Of a stretch of 64,000 nt of DNA, positions 37,101 through 45,020 are shown in pieces. Numbering within the stretch: position 1 is the stretch's first letter; every line of letters begins with the position of its first letter. Source of the DNA: Mytilus galloprovincialis (taxonomy: Eukaryota; Mollusca; Bivalvia; Mytilida; Mytilidae). The position numbers were made by a program, and so were the translations under genes. The stretch covers positions 60,099,078 through 60,163,077 of the forward strand of contig NC_134841.1 of assembly GCF_965363235.1 (NCBI RefSeq), read 5' to 3'. Below the pieces are notes generated by a model. It worked only from the letters and a program-made list of their open reading frames with translations, was not told the origin of the DNA and searched no databases.

Positions 37101-38791
37101 GTATTGTGCTTTAAGGTTGTTGTATCATGGCTACAACCCTTTGTATTCATATTTATAAAACAATATCTTAATTTCTTAAAGAAATTCTTGACATTCCTTT
37201 AACTAAAATTTTAGGTGAAGATAGATGGCTCTGCACACTCTTGTTACAACAAGGTTATCGTATTGAATACTGTGCAGCTGCGGAAGCATTGACGTTCGCA
37301 CCAGAGGATTTCCGAGAATTTTTCAACCAACGAAGGAGATGGCTGCCATCTACAATTGCTAACAATTTAGATATACTAATGAACTACAAGCAAATCACAA
37401 AAAATGAGAGTATATCACACCTTTATGTCATCTACCAGGTAATTCTGTTGATGTCGTCCGTCTTAGGCCCATCTACTGTGTTACTGGCAATGCAATCAGC
37501 TATCAGAACCGTTTTCAGCACATCCGCTATAGTTGCATATATCCTCACCTATGGACCAGCAATACTTTTTATATTTATTTGTTTAAAGTTCAAATCACAG
37601 ACACAGCTAACAATAGCTATGATATTGAGTGCAATATATGCAATGTTAATGATGGCGGTTGTAGTTGGTACAATTGAAAACATTTCAGAAGAAGGGTTTT
37701 TTACTCAATCTGCTGTTTTCATGTATGTCTTAGTAGGCGTTTTTCTCATTGCTGGACTTTTCCATCCCCATGAACTAACTGATTTGTTTTGGGGAGTTCT
37801 TTATTTCATATGCATTCCAGCTGGCTACCTATTCTTGATTATCTACGCGATTTGCAACTTGAACAATGTATCATGGGGAACAAGAGAAACACAGAAGGCT
37901 GTTTTAGAATGCCAAACACAAGGAACACATAAAAAGAAAAAGACAGAAGAGGAATTTGGAATTGTTTCAGTTGAGGTTATTGAGGATATTCTTAAACAAG
38001 TTAAGTCCAGAAAAAACCAGGATTCTCCATGTTTAGATTTGATTCCGTCGATATTTCAGTGGATCAATAACTTCGTCATTTTGCGTTCTTTAGAAAGCGT
38101 GGTTAGCATTTTTAAAAATACTGTTGCCGATGATGAAATCGTTAAAGCAGATGGTCGTTCACTTATGCAGAAATCAATGGGACGGACAATGACAAAATTT
38201 CTAATCCATAAGGATAAAACTACTGATGAAAATTCTTGGGCAAAAGCACATGGCACCATGGAAAAGCTAGACCAAAAGGAATGTAATTTCTGGATTGAAT
38301 TGATTGATAAGTATCTTAAACCATTGAATCCAGATGAAAAAAAAGAAAAAGCTGTCGATGAAAGTTTGAAAAACTTCAGAAATAAAGTAGCATTTGCATT
38401 CTTTTTTGTAAACGGTCTTTGGCTTGTTATAATGACGGCAATGAATGAAGTGAAAAATGTTCTCAATATAAGGATAGAAACTGTTGAGGAGTTTACTATC
38501 ATTATTGAACCACTTGGACTTCTCTTTATAGTAATATTTGCGCTTCTATTATTTTTGCAATTCTTTGGTATGATCCGTCATCGATATGGAACTTTTTTGC
38601 ATCTAATTGCGGCAACAAATTTACGAAAGAGAAAGAGAAAGGGAAGTTTCTCGTCTACAGAACAGAAAAACGGAAATAGGAATGCACAAAATATGGGAAA
38701 TGACGAGACACCGACGATTAAACAAAATGTCAATCAAATGCATCCAGTAAGAGAGGAAATGAGCAGACTTGATTCAGAAGAAAGCGTATAG
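12906..38791 (+). CDS. Chitin synthase paralogue B, complete (11 coding exons)
   Basis: Joined exons 12906-13124, 13997-14134, 15659-16662, 17922-18113, 19758-19852, 21117-21234, 21537-21690, 25142-25279, 26366-26501, 26895-27095 and 37215-38791 give 3972 nt and 1323 aa; all have AG/GT borders and the phases agree. Order: about nine membrane segments (residues 40-450), the GT2 domain with CATMWHE (498-504), DGDVDF (696-701), GRIKPGGSG (724-732), EYAIGHWLQKSAEH (741-754), EDRW (800-803) and QRRRW (837-841), five membrane segments, SWGTRE (1018-1023), a hydrophilic stretch, two membrane segments and a serine-rich acidic tail. Every family hallmark residue is present, so an active processive UDP-GlcNAc transferase of the plasma membrane is expected. 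There is no myosin head, unlike the myosin-fused mollusc chitin synthases. Start: first ATG of the exon, placed as in C relative to NYWDIFRKDVS. Odd: a perfect 39-bp tandem duplication in exon 3 and a 10.1-kb last intron. Confidence 0.95.
13270..13372 (+). repeat. 103-bp direct repeat, downstream copy flanking B exon 1
   Basis: Partner of 12566-12668, lying in intron 1. No inverted termini or reading frame are seen. Unequal exchange between the copies would remove the first coding exon. Confidence 0.85.
13997..14134 (+). CDS. Paralogue B coding exon 2
   Basis: Encodes residues 74-119 (138 nt, phase 0 on both sides), the second membrane region, with KDAISYYLLG and IPDG matching KDAIAYYLLF and IPDA of C. 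Acceptor ttttcag, donor gtaagt. Confidence 0.9.
14135..15658. other. Paralogue B intron 2
   Basis: No gene. At 14790-15000 there is a copy of the AGACGCGCGTTTCGTCT-family repeat (here agacgagcgtttcgtcta). The rest is AT-rich unique-looking sequence. Confidence 0.6.
15659..16662 (+). CDS. Paralogue B coding exon 3
   Basis: Encodes residues 120-454, about seven membrane segments with cysteine-bearing and N-glycosylatable outer loops (NSS, NST, NMT). It is 117 nt longer than C exon 4; 39 nt of that is a perfect internal duplication (16022-16099), the rest mostly a longer loop around residues 300-350. It ends AGC AG|gtatgt, phase 2. Confidence 0.93.
16022..16099 (+). repeat. Perfect in-frame 39-bp tandem duplication in B exon 3
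   Basis: Bases 16022-16060 and 16061-16099 are identical. Each encodes KKLLVDTENREKY, so the loop after VRWFETHFEHLEKFY carries this 13-residue block twice. C has one unrelated-length segment here. Zero divergence implies a recent event, a polymorphic allele or an assembly slip. Confidence 0.97.
16663..17921. other. Paralogue B intron 3
   Basis: Holds a CCATTCGTTTGATGTG-family repeat (16915-17095) and a diverged fragment of the retroelement 3'-end family (about 17150-17650). No gene is seen. Confidence 0.55.
17922..18113 (+). CDS. Paralogue B coding exon 4
   Basis: Encodes residues 454-518, the entry to the catalytic domain: LFVLPHYCSPIADLSLLHSR, a variable charged insert, then VYICATMWHEN. 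CATMWHE is the first conserved motif of animal chitin synthases. Borders atag and CAG|gtaatg, phase 2. Confidence 0.95.
18114..19757. other. Paralogue B intron 4
   Basis: AT-rich. A reverse copy of the CCATTCGTTTGATGTG family lies at about 18195-18300. Nothing else is recognised. Confidence 0.5.
19758..19852 (+). CDS. Paralogue B coding exon 5
   Basis: Encodes residues 518-550 (RLDMDQADRRETKK and RDCYEFE). It is 30 nt shorter than C exon 6, the difference lying in the hydrophilic middle. Acceptor ttggtag has a weak pyrimidine tract; phase 2 to 1 agrees with C. Confidence 0.88.
19853..21116. other. Paralogue B intron 5
   Basis: A reverse fragment of the retroelement 3'-end family lies at about 19860-20010 (ctgcttaccctttcggagca), directly after the exon. 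The remainder is AT-rich with A-rich tracts and no gene. Confidence 0.5.
21117..21234 (+). CDS. Paralogue B coding exon 6
   Basis: Encodes residues 550-589 (AHIMFDDAMET then KREPNEFVQQLMEI). It carries a 6-residue insertion (KDGKEQ-like) relative to C exon 7. The acceptor tgcataag is weak, but the phase fits and the protein alignment is uninterrupted. Confidence 0.9.
21537..21690 (+). CDS. Paralogue B coding exon 7
   Basis: Encodes residues 589-640 (VTPYGGRLEWTLRGENKL, KIRHKKRWSQ), part of the GT2 domain conserved with C exon 8 (both 154 nt). Donor is CAG|gttatt, followed at once by an ATA microsatellite. Confidence 0.93.
21990..23290 (-). mobile_element. LINE (non-LTR retrotransposon) remnant, RT to C-terminus
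   Basis: Minus-strand translation shows typical LINE reverse transcriptase blocks in order: NFRGITILSVPSKVF, RQEQAGFRRG, LYINFVNFKKVFDSIPRE, LLYGFETWKTTEQNKKKL, TFQNRCLRHILKIRWPNTIS, and a terminal block ending near 21990. The YADD catalytic block is not legible. Several stops and frameshifts separate these blocks and the 5' part with the endonuclease is missing, so the copy is dead and 5'-truncated. It probably belongs to the RTE/jockey-like group, but I cannot fix the clade. It lies antisense in a host intron. Confidence 0.85.
24653..24664 (+). promoter_or_regulatory. CTCF-core-like motif
   Basis: CCACTAGATGGC fits the CTCF core consensus CCASYAGRKGGC at every position. It lies in intron 7 of B. 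Fewer than one such match is expected by chance in a window this size, but a single motif is weak evidence. Confidence 0.3.
25142..25279 (+). CDS. Paralogue B coding exon 8
   Basis: Encodes residues 641-686 (IMYLYYLIGYKLV, then a charged linker, then APNIFKSFPRSLNQK). It is 12 nt longer than C exon 9. Phase 0 on both sides. Confidence 0.92.
25280..26365. other. Paralogue B intron 8
   Basis: Holds a short GC-richer repeat with ctcgtgcac/ctcgtgcaa motifs (about 25340-25475) and a fragment of the retroelement 3'-end family (about 25745-25840). No gene is seen. Confidence 0.5.
26366..26501 (+). CDS. Paralogue B coding exon 9
   Basis: Encodes residues 687-732 with ALDGDVDF, the metal and nucleotide-sugar binding acidic motif of GT2 enzymes, and GRIKPGGSG. 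Same length (136 nt) and phase as C exon 10, and almost the same peptide. Confidence 0.95.
26895..27095 (+). CDS. Paralogue B coding exon 10
   Basis: Encodes residues 732-799: VVWYQKFEYAIGHWLQK, then GCVLCSPGCFSLFRAK, the acceptor-binding part of the active site. Same 201-nt length as C exon 11 with only a few amino-acid differences. Confidence 0.95.
27640..28215 (+). repeat. Dispersed repeat, AGACGCGCGTTTCGTCT family (two partial units)
   Basis: The phrases 'tggtgataccctcgggga' (27668) and 'tggtgataccctctgtga' (28167) flank a core with cagacgcgcgtttcgtctac at 27921. The arrangement matches the unit boundary seen at 61821-62285, so these are about one and a half diverged units. Confidence 0.65.
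29130..29290 (+). repeat. Dispersed repeat, CCATTCGTTTGATGTG family
   Basis: Best-preserved copy in the window, from the ttctacatttgaaatgcctg part to tcagtatttttgtgatttt. Noncoding. Confidence 0.65.
29903..30565 (+). mobile_element. 663-bp TIR element, left copy
   Basis: Begins GTTAGCACTCCACAGTTAG and ends CTAACTGTGGAGTGCTACC, so its ends form a 19-bp inverted repeat with one mismatch. It is flanked on the left by TTAA. No frame resembling a transposase is present, so it is a nonautonomous DNA element. A same-orientation copy at 32790-33452 differs at only about three positions by eye. Confidence 0.85.
30566..32785 (+). repeat. Three 740-bp tandem units, apparently identical
   Basis: Units 30566-31305, 31306-32045 and 32046-32785 each run from TTATGGCACATCAGAAAGC to GGGGAAAAATTTCACC. 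I see no difference among the three on reading. They have no open frame longer than chance, no inverted ends, and no visible similarity to the 663-bp flanks. Such homogeneity means very recent amplification, active gene conversion or assembly duplication. Confidence 0.95.
32790..33452 (+). mobile_element. 663-bp TIR element, right copy
   Basis: Begins GGTAGCACTCCACAGTTAG and ends CTAACTGTGGAGTGCTACC, a perfect 19-bp terminal inverted repeat. Left flank TTAA, right flank TAAA. With the left copy it brackets the 740-bp array; the outer borders of the composite both read TAA, as a 3-bp target duplication would. Confidence 0.85.
33700..33960 (+). repeat. Dispersed repeat with GTTCGTCCGTCTGTCCCGC
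   Basis: Contains a (GTTC)n/(GTCC)n tract, then gttaaagtttttggtcgatg, gaagtccaatcaactt and gcggatggggcatccgtgta. I recall this as a common bivalve repeat; not searched. Parts similar to the flanking sequence also occur near 10740-11000. Confidence 0.55.
34097..35395. mobile_element. 1.3-kb element with hairpin ends and internal ~510-bp tandem repeat
   Basis: The left end carries CTCACCTGGCCCGAAGGGCC (a GGCCC/GGGCC hairpin) and the right end AGGCTCTTTAGAGCCT (another hairpin). Inside, a unit of about 510 bp (from cttttacaaaaatcttctcc) occurs twice with moderate divergence (from about 34188 and 34688) and a third partial time from about 35190. Both full units include accaagatggccgccatggc. No transposase frame is seen. 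I recall this family as common in bivalves; a nonautonomous element is likely. Confidence 0.65.
35635..35765 (+). repeat. Short dispersed repeat (GGGTGCGGGAATTCTCGCTA family)
   Basis: A GC-richer 130-bp block with gaaggacacctacgggtgcg, cattggttgccttcggctg and gttgtcgctttgacatattc in an AT-rich context. I recall it as a repeated mussel sequence; only one copy is in the window. Confidence 0.4.
36064..37060 (-). mobile_element. LINE 3' end with pentanucleotide tail
   Basis: The minus strand reads the C-terminus of a non-LTR reverse transcriptase: KLRTYRKVKNNFELEKYLLL, LIEVGRYTRTPLEQRICPIC and the zinc-knuckle-like CPICKDGIEDEFHFLIQC, to a stop near 36313. Upstream, ENLNFPNGFCSKLKVLLGKL continues the protein in another frame, so at least one frameshift lies near 36840. 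The 3' end is a GATTT tandem repeat (AAATC on plus, 36064-36083), a typical CR1/L2-like tail. The copy is 5'-truncated within about 1 kb, antisense to the host gene, and ends about 150 nt before B exon 11. Confidence 0.85.
37215..38791 (+). CDS. Paralogue B coding exon 11 (last)
   Basis: Encodes residues 799-1323: GEDRWLCTLL and NQRRRWLPST (end of the catalytic domain, QRRRW being the chitin-binding motif), five membrane segments, VSWGTRE, a hydrophilic stretch, two membrane segments and a tail of about 55 residues ending SRLDSEESV. Paralogue A matches it from VIL.SSVLGPSTVLLAMQ to IRHRYGTFL and diverges after AATNLR. Stop TAG at 38789-38791. Confidence 0.96.
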
Positions 38792-38885
38792 TTTGTTTTT
38801 ACATAGTTTTAATTTTTGAGAGAAGTTAAGAACCGCTTCCTTAAACTGACCCTTACATGAGGACTTTATAAAACTTTAAAATAAT

Positions 38886-38891
38886 AATAAA
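38886..38891 (+). promoter_or_regulatory. Poly(A) signal of paralogue B
   Basis: AATAAA about 95 nt after the stop, within an ATAAT-rich tract. It is the first canonical signal downstream. Confidence 0.55.
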
Positions 38892-39496
38892 TGTTTGATT
38901 TTACAGTCATAACTACCAAACAGGTAAGAAAAATGTGTAAACTTTTCCCAAAAGAATTTGTAAAAGGCTTATTAATGATTTGAATGTTATCAAAACAATA
39001 ATTGTAATATACGTGTTATATGAGCTAACACATAGCCATTTATTTCTGAAATAAAAAAAATATAAACATTTTGCTAGCATATTTCTATTATCCTGTGAAT
39101 GAGCTAAATGTATAAAAAAAAATGTGTATGTAACAGCAACCCCACGACAAACATATTAACAAAACACATTATGACATTTTGTATACATATATGTGTATGT
39201 AGATAAAATGTGGTATGACTCTTAATGAGACAACTATCCATCAAAGACCATGCAGACTATTTTTACGACCGTTGGAAAAGACTTAATGAGAATTGTAATC
39301 ACGTTTTGTTACAGCTGTTTAAATAGAAAATGTATTAAATATATAGTATTTGGAAGGCCATATAATATACCTCGATTTAGGATAGACTCTTGAATTTTAA
39401 AGTGTCGAAAAAGGATACTCGAATTATATAAACCGGAGGGAAATTTTAAAACAAGCCAAAACGAAATAAATATAAACAAGTCCTAATTGAAAACAA

Positions 39497-39640
39497 CGTT
39501 CAAACCTATGATTGCGTTGGATCAAAACCGCAATTTTCATACGTCTGCATGTAAAAAAAATTTCGTTGTGAAGGGGGTCTACAGCACAAACAACATTTTC
39601 AAAAAGACCAAAAAAGTGAAAAAGTATAGTTTAACAATTA
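39497..39640. repeat. Dispersed repeat shared with the A-B spacer
   Basis: Partner of 7752-7915 (atgattgcgttggat, acgt..gcatg, aaaagaccaaaaaagtgaaa). Confidence 0.5.
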
Positions 39641-39892
39641 TATATATAAGCAGATCGGCGCTTCTCAAAATGTTAAAGTACATATCTAACTAAGGACATT
39701 AATGTTATACATATTTTTATATGAAAATCAACCTGAATAACTTAAAACTATTTTTACCATGGGTTTAAATGATACACTTAGTTCCCTTTTAAGATCATAA
39801 CTATTTGTTTTGTCCCGTATTGAATAACATTATTTACATTCTGTATTCCTAATATACATAATATATAGTGACAGTTAAAAACGTTTGTGGAT

Positions 39893-39946
39893 TTAGAAAA
39901 TAAACTTCCTGATTCATTCAAGCATCGTTCTATAAGCTCAGACTCG
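39893..39946 (+). promoter_or_regulatory. Candidate first exon/promoter, distal copy
   Basis: The segment AAATAAACTTCCTGATTCATTC followed after about 30 nt by the donor CTCG|gtaagt is matched at 43671-43723 by AAATAAACTTCCGGATTCATTC with its own donor ATTG|gtaagt. Both lack an ATG in a long frame, so an untranslated first exon of C is plausible. Similarity and donors are seen; the exon role is inference. Confidence 0.3.
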
Positions 39947-40734
39947 GTAAGTCACTAAAAAAATGCTCACTGTATTATTATACAAATCTTCAATTTCCTT
40001 GCTTGATTGTTTAAGCATCATACATTCTTTATTTTATCGTAGATTTCCAACACTCTACGTAACCCAATTTAAGTCTCAAAATTAAAAACAAAAAATAGCA
40101 ATCGATCATCAAAATGTGTATAGTTTGTCCAAAACGTTGGTAGTTTGAATAAAAACAAAGATATTGAATACAATCTAACATGCATATAGCTATAATAGCA
40201 GTGTTTACCAAAAAGTAAACACAGAAAAAAAAGAACAAACGAAGGTAAGAAGCCTGTTGGTCAGTGGTTTTCGATTGTTGGTGTGGTTTATAGGTGTTTC
40301 TCGTTTATATATAGCATTGACCAATGGTTTTCCTGTTTGAATTGTTCAACACCAGTCATTTTTTTTTTTATATAGCTTTCTGTTAGGTGTGAGTCAAGCT
40401 TAAGGATCGGTGATGAAAGCCATACTTTGGCCTATTATACTGTTAACTTTTTTTTTATACATTGTGACTTGGTTGAAGAATTGTTTTATTTTATATTTCA
40501 TTTTTTTCACTAAAACGATTTACCGGAGCGGTTTTTTTTTTACTACCCTTCAAATCAATGTCAACAAAAATGTAAAGAACAGAAAAATTCAATATAGAAG
40601 TAAAATACTAGGATTTTCATCAACACTACCTTTCAATGTTCTTCTTAGTACAATGGTACTCATTGCAAAGGATAAACAAAAATCAGAAACTGATATACGC
40701 ATTTGCACAAATTGTTACATTTAATACATCACGA

Positions 40735-41490
40735 ATTCGCTAAAGCGTGTCAAACTAAAGAACAAGAAAAATATGAAACAATAAACATTGTTTTGTTGGG
40801 ATAGTTTAAAATCTTATGGCTATATATACTTTCATTGTGCAATTATTACGATTTTTTTGTCGTTTAATAGATTTCGATTGAATTTACCTATTTTATAGGT
40901 GATGTCGCTTTGAATTTAAAACATTTTTATAAATAATTATGAAGTATTTGGTTGTGTCGCTGAAAAGCAGAGAAAGACATCAATTGTCTGCTTCGCTAAT
41001 TAACAACTTATAATTTTACAACTATCTGCTCCATTACGTAGAAATAGTCAGTCCACTGGCGATAATAAAAAGGGGGGAGGTTTAAGGTACTCTGTCACCA
41101 TGATGTTGTAGTGTGTGTCAGAGGTCTGAATTTTCGTTATAAGTTGCGTTCTTTTATATTCGTTAAAGCATGTCACACAAACAACAAATTATGAAAAAAT
41201 TAACATTTTTTGTTGGGATAGTTTAAAAACTTATGGCTATATATACTTTTTGTACATTCATTACGAGATTTCAGTCGTTTGATAGATTTCGATTGAATTT
41301 ACCTATTAATAGGTAATGAGGTTTTATTTGACATAAAATCTTTTTCATAAATATGTTGTGTCGATGAAAAGCAGAAAAAAGACATAGTTCGATCAATTGA
41401 TTGCTTCGCTAATCAACAACTTAAGATTCAAAAACTTCCTGCTCCTTTACGTAGAAATAGTCAGTCCACTGGTGATAATAAAGGGAAGGT
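40735..41490 (+). repeat. Diverged tandem duplication, unit ~420 bp
   Basis: Blocks 40735-41080 and 41158-41490 align from TTCG.TAAAGC.TGTCA through gttgggatagtttaaaa, atagatttcgattgaattta, gcttcgctaat.aacaactta to tacgtagaaatagtcagtcc, with many small differences. No open frame is conserved. Confidence 0.75.
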
Positions 41491-41734
41491 TTAAGATAAA
41501 AAAAAATAAAAAAAAATATTGCAACTCTGCCACATGTTCCAGTGCCTGTCAGAGGTTAATAAACTCGTAGGAGGTTGCCTTATGTCATGTCCTAATATTT
41601 TTTATTTTTATTTGGAGAATTTGGTGATGATAATTGATTGTAATAGAAATTCGATGGGTTCCATAGGGAAATTCACACTTATCTATCGAAAACAAACTGA
41701 ATTGTCTTACATATGTCATTTCGAAGCCTCGTAT

Positions 41735-41880
41735 AGCTGACTTGATAAGCGGTATGGGTTTTGCTCATTGTAAAAGACCGTACAGTTACCTATAGTTGTT
41801 AATTTCTGTGTCTTTTTGGTCTCTTGAAGTTGTGGAGAGTTGTCTCATTGGCAATCATATCATATTTTCTTTTTTATATT
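41735..41880 (-). repeat. Dispersed repeat, AATGAGACAACTCTCCACAA family (reverse copy)
   Basis: Reverse complement of the family at 11037: gcggtatgggttttgctcat and gagagttgtctcattggcaa. Noncoding. Confidence 0.6.
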
Positions 41881-42190
41881 GACCATGCCATGGCAAAAAA
41901 AAAACACCCAGAAAAACGACCGAAAGACAAATATCAGTATACGAAAACACATCATACAAAACTAAAGACAGAGCAACACGAAACCGATGAAAATAACCGG
42001 AGCAGATCTTGGGAGCTCCGAAAGGGTAGAAAGATACCGCTCCATATGTAACTTCCGCCGTGTTGATAATATAAGTACAAACCCGGCGATAAGTCAAATT
42101 CGAAAGGTCACATTCAAGGAGGACAGGGTTGTTTTAACGCCAATTAAAATAGATATTCCATAACGGTAGATCTGTAATTGTTTCATTTTG

Positions 42191-42370
42191 TTTGCTTAAA
42201 CAGATTTTTTATAGCTTACCATATTGTATAGATTGTACATTGTTGAAGACTCGAATATGATATTTTTTTGTATATGTGTCTTTGCTTAAACAGATTTTTT
42301 ATAGCTTACCATATTGTATAGATTGTACATTGTTGAAGACTCGAATATGATATTTTTTTGTATATGTGTC
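42191..42370 (+). repeat. Perfect 90-bp tandem duplication
   Basis: Bases 42191-42280 and 42281-42370 (tttgcttaaacagatttttt ... tttgtatatgtgtc) are identical. Noncoding, recent. Confidence 0.92.
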
Positions 42371-42402
42371 TTTGGGTTGCATTCTCTTTCCCGTTGGGAT
42401 AT

Positions 42403-43062
42403 AAAAGAGGGACGAAAGATACCAAAGGGACAGTCAATCTCATAAATCCAAACAAACTGACAACGCCATGGCTAAAAATGAAAAAGACAAACAGAAAAAC
42501 AATAGTACACACGACAGAACATAGAAAACTAAAGAATAAACAACACGAACCCCACCAAAAACTAGGGGTGATCTCAGGTGCTCCGGAAGGGTAAGCAGAT
42601 CCTGCTCCACATGTGGCACCCGTCGTATTGCTTATGTGATTACAAATCCGGTAAATAGTCTAATTCGGTAGGTCATATTCATGAAAGGGAAGGGGATTGT
42701 AGTTACGACGTAAGGAACATATCCGATATCATTTGTGAAACGGTTATTCCATAACGGTCAACCAACTCGTGATGGCGTCCGTAAAATTTACGAAGGGATG
42801 ATTTCAACTTCACCATTTGGAACTCTTGGTTTAATAGCTTCCTTGTGAGCAGCAAACCTCTATCAAGAAAATCATGATAGGAAATGCAAGCACGGGAATA
42901 TCGTATCAATTGGGAGATATATACCCGTATGCAGGTGCTGCTGGAATGTTGCTACTTAGAAATGGAAAGTTCACAATTGGAAAGCTGAAATCATCTCTTT
43001 TGTCGTAAAGTTTTGTTTTCAACCGACCCTCATTGTCAATTTCTAGATGTAAGTCAAGATAT
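42403..43062 (-). mobile_element. Retroelement 3'-end fossil, copy 1
   Basis: Noncoding in effect. The minus strand reads a recognisable reverse-transcriptase C-terminal tail (RKLLNQEFQMVKLKSSLRKF, FYGRHHELVDRYG) followed by a long 3' tail. The tail type resembles a Penelope-like or related retroelement; I cannot settle the family. It is a broken, 5'-truncated relic. Copies at 44339-45020 and 62295-62900 have the same orientation and limits, suggesting one family truncated at a similar place. Confidence 0.6.
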
Positions 43063-43670
43063 GTTAGATATAACCTAACATCATTTTCAATATATAGTGA
43101 ATTTTTATAGTAACTCCTTCGTCATTTATACAAATATGTGCCCAATAATTTATTTATAAGTGCAATACTTCCCTATAGCCTGTATAAACTGCGAAGTTGT
43201 ATTATTTAAAGAAAACAATACATATTTTCCATGGAAAAAGCGACTAAAGGACACATTATATGTTTATTGTGTAACAATTCAACTGATGTTAATTGTTTCC
43301 CTGTCACCTACACGGAACTGCACATCAGCTTCATTATGTGAAGAAAGCAGGCGACAAAATAATATTTAGCAAAGAAAAGGTGTCAATAACCAAACAAATT
43401 GTTGAGGGTTGAATTATTTAAATCTTTAAAGCTACCCGTGTTGTCAGTTTGAACAAATAATGACAACTGTTTAAGACTAATTATGCAGAGAATAATTATG
43501 TACTATATAAAGAATATAATTATGATTATTATAACTTGCAAAAATCAGTCAAGAATGTTTATGATATATAAAATCCCTTAAAGATCACCTCTCAAGTGTT
43601 CTTTTGTATGAAATTGAATTACTCCTTTTACAAAAGTTTGAGATCGTCCGTACATTGTGCGTCGTTTAAA

Positions 43671-43723
43671 AGGAAATAAACTTCCGGATTCATTCCTGCA
43701 TATTCCAAAAGAAAAATGCAATT
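43671..43723 (+). promoter_or_regulatory. Candidate first exon/promoter of paralogue C, proximal copy
   Basis: Partner of 39893-39946. A TATA-like TTTAAAAG lies at about 43666, just before AAATAAACTTCCGGATTCATTC, and the donor gtaagt follows at 43724. It lies 1.9 kb before the first coding exon of C. Confidence 0.35.
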
Positions 43724-44338
43724 GGTAAGTTATCTATTATATGAGTTTTTGACAATAGTTTTCTCATGTTATTAGGTTTAGCAAATTAAAACAAATAATG
43801 CATCAGGAATAGTTTGGCAAAATGTGTATGATACTTTTATCATTTTTCATTGTGAATTGCATAAAGGTGGATGCTGTTCCCTTATGTTTTTTTTTTTATT
43901 TCCCTTGTTTGTCTTTTTTATCCGAACTATTGGGAGAAATTTGATTTTTAAATCTGAATGTTTTGAAAATTCATTTTTAGTTATCTTTTAAAAAAAAATT
44001 GAAACTCTTGTTAGAACTGTTTGTTACTATGCATACATTTATGTAAATAAATCATAAAATAATTATCTGTGTAACGTATAAAAAGTATGTTTGGTCAGTA
44101 CATTAGAACATCTCGTGTATTAATATTTATTTTCAGCACGCAAACCCATTTTCATTCTATTTTCATATCTATAACGAATTTAAATTGTATGTTATGATTG
44201 AAACTGTGTTAATGGGAATGTTTATTTCCACAAAGTTGTTTAAAGCTTCACTAAAATGCATGAAATTTTTATGAATGAGTTTTGTGAATAACTAAATTAG
44301 ATTTATTAACCGGATCCGATAAAATTCATTTAACATTT

Positions 44339-45020
44339 AAAAGAGGGACGAAAGATACCAAAGGGACAGTCAAACTAATAAATCTAAAATAAACTGACAA
44401 CGCCATGGCTAAAAATGAAAAAGACAAACAGACAAACAATAGTACAATAACACAACATATAAAACTAAAGAATAAACCCCACGAACCCCACCAGAAACTA
44501 GGGGTGATCTCAGGTGCTCATAAGGATAAGCAGATCCTGCTCCTCATGTGGCACCCGTCGTGTTGCTTATGTGATAAAAAATCCGGTAAAGAGTCTAATT
44601 CGGTAGGTCACATTCATGAAAGGGAAGGGGATTGTAGTTATCCGATATCATTTGTGAAACGGTAATTCCATAACGGTCAACCAACTCGTGATGGCGTCCC
44701 GTAAAATTTACGAAGGGATGATTTCAACTTTACCATTTGGAACTCTTGGTTTAATAGCTTCCTTGTGAGCAGCAACCCTCTATCAAGAAAATCATGATAG
44801 GAAATGCAAGCACGGGAATATCGTATCAATTGGGAGATATATACCCCGTATGCAGGTGCTGCTGGAATGTTGTACTTAGAAATGAAAAGTTAACAATTGG
44901 AAAGCTGAAATCATCTCTTTGTCGTAAAGTTTCGTTTTCAACTGACCCTCATTGTCAATTTCTAGATATAAGTCAAGATATGAGGCCGACTTAACTGTAT
45001 CTGTAGTATCCTTTATCTCT
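44339..45020 (-). mobile_element. Retroelement 3'-end fossil, copy 2
   Basis: Closely similar to copy 1 over about 660 bp, same orientation. Broken relic without a usable reading frame. Confidence 0.6.

Larger units (their letters stand above)
27096..37214. other. Paralogue B intron 10, 10.1 kb and repeat-loaded
   Basis: Contains, in order: AGACGCGCGTTTCGTCT-family pieces (27640-28215), CCATTCGTTTGATGTG-family pieces (28440-28560 reverse, 29130-29290), the 3.55-kb composite of 663-bp elements and 740-bp tandem units (29903-33452), a GTTCGTCCGTCTGTCCCGC repeat (33700-33960), a CTCACCTGGCCCGAAGGGCC element (34097-35395), a short dispersed repeat (35635-35765) and a minus-strand LINE 3' end (36064-37060). 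No host exon is seen. Confidence 0.8.

Noticed and set aside
38056-38502. 148-aa minus-strand frame opposite B exon 11
   Set aside because: It is the antisense shadow of a conserved coding exon, and a similar antisense frame in A is not conserved as a protein.
12906-38791. Myosin-headed chitin synthase, as described in mollusc shell formation
   Set aside because: The N-terminus is short and enters the first membrane segment within about 40 residues; no myosin motor sequence precedes it in the B or C loci.
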